NCBI GenBank assembly: GCA_022575985.1
Contig: JAKSXM010000132.1
Location: forward strand, 2,170,001-2,234,000
Length of the DNA: 64,000 nucleotides
Source of the DNA: Anagrus nilaparvatae
Taxonomy: Eukaryota; Arthropoda; Insecta; Hymenoptera; Mymaridae
Direction of reading: 5' to 3'
Position 1 is the first letter of the stretch; the number at the start of each line of letters is the position of its first letter. Shown here piece after piece: positions 63,745 through 64,000 of this stretch. The notes beneath the pieces were generated by a model. That model made no database searches. It was not told the origin of the DNA and was given only the letters and a program-made list of their open reading frames with translations. Made by a program: the position numbers and the translations under genes.

Positions 63745-63955
63745 GTACTTCAGAACTTGAAAATTAAGGGGGGTGGTTAAACTTGTCCTATTTAAGGGGG
63801 TGGTCAAATATGTCCTATTTAAGGGGGGTGGTCAAATTTGTCCTCTTTAAGGGGGGTGGTCTAATTTGTCCTATTTAAGCGGGGTGGTCATATTTCTCCT
63901 ATTCAAGGGGGGGGGTCAAAATTGTCCTATTTAAGGGGAGGGGTCAAATGAGACT
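63745..63955 (+). repeat. G-rich tandem repeat
   Basis: About six imperfect units of roughly 32-35 bp containing TTGTCCTATTTAAGGGGGGT and GGTCAAA (63765-63950). Units differ by single substitutions and in the number of Gs. The window ends soon after, so the array may be complete or may belong to the LTR region. Confidence 0.85.
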
Positions 63956-64000
63956 TAGAATAATTAGGAGACTTTGGGCTTAAGGACTTAGGATAATACA

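Noticed and set aside
63745..63955. Possible CRISPR-like array
   Set aside because: Units are contiguous and imperfect with no unique spacers, in an animal genome; it is a minisatellite.

Overview
This window looks like strongly AT-rich nuclear DNA of an insect. The evidence is multi-exon genes with GT-AG introns, a U6 snRNA with a Pol III TATA box, an intron-containing tRNA-Ile(UAU), TATA plus TCAGT-type initiator promoters, and families such as TMF, girdin, an LDLa/CUB receptor and a type-B carboxylesterase. A parasitoid hymenopteran would fit the composition and gene style, but that is a guess. No bacterial, CRISPR or operon structure is present.

Layout. 0.9-5.9 kb (minus): a complete 13-coding-exon TMF (golgin; Rab6-binding) gene of 1294 codons plus a 5'UTR exon. 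6.8 kb: tRNA-Ile(UAU) with an 18-nt intron. 9.56 kb: U6 snRNA. 10-16 kb: a gene-free stretch with several miniature inverted-repeat elements, one a clean hAT-type MITE with an 8-bp target duplication. 16.4-20.3 kb (plus): a girdin/CCDC88-family gene (HOOK domain plus coiled coil, 792 aa). 22.6-24.7 kb (minus): a four-exon gene for a 103-aa secreted six-cysteine protein with a textbook core promoter. 29.0-48.1 kb (minus): a single-pass receptor with two LDLa modules and CUB-like regions, at least 973 aa; its 13.5-kb intron is packed with transposon remains. 50.1-57.3 kb (plus): a nine-exon secreted carboxylesterase (553 aa) with an intact Ser-Glu-His triad and palindromic elements in its introns. 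57.3-64.0 kb: gene-poor DNA with an integrase-type transposon pseudogene broken into opposed halves, a copia relic with its polypurine tract and probable LTR start, and a G-rich tandem repeat.

The genes are unrelated housekeeping or secreted-protein genes; nothing suggests a shared pathway. The unusual part is the palindromic DNA. A 3.7-kb foldback at 41.6-45.3 kb has 989-bp arms that stay in register without a net indel, and one arm is interrupted by a 679-bp palindrome whose ends resemble host-arm sequence. A 977-bp palindrome at 46.5 kb has inserted at a TA inside a separate, undescribed roughly 100-bp hairpin repeat, and uninterrupted copies of that repeat elsewhere in the window define the empty site. 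A 1.5-kb foldback in the esterase gene is a head-to-head dimer of a unit present as a monomer at 11 kb. Together these give a readable insertion history of nonautonomous palindromic elements.
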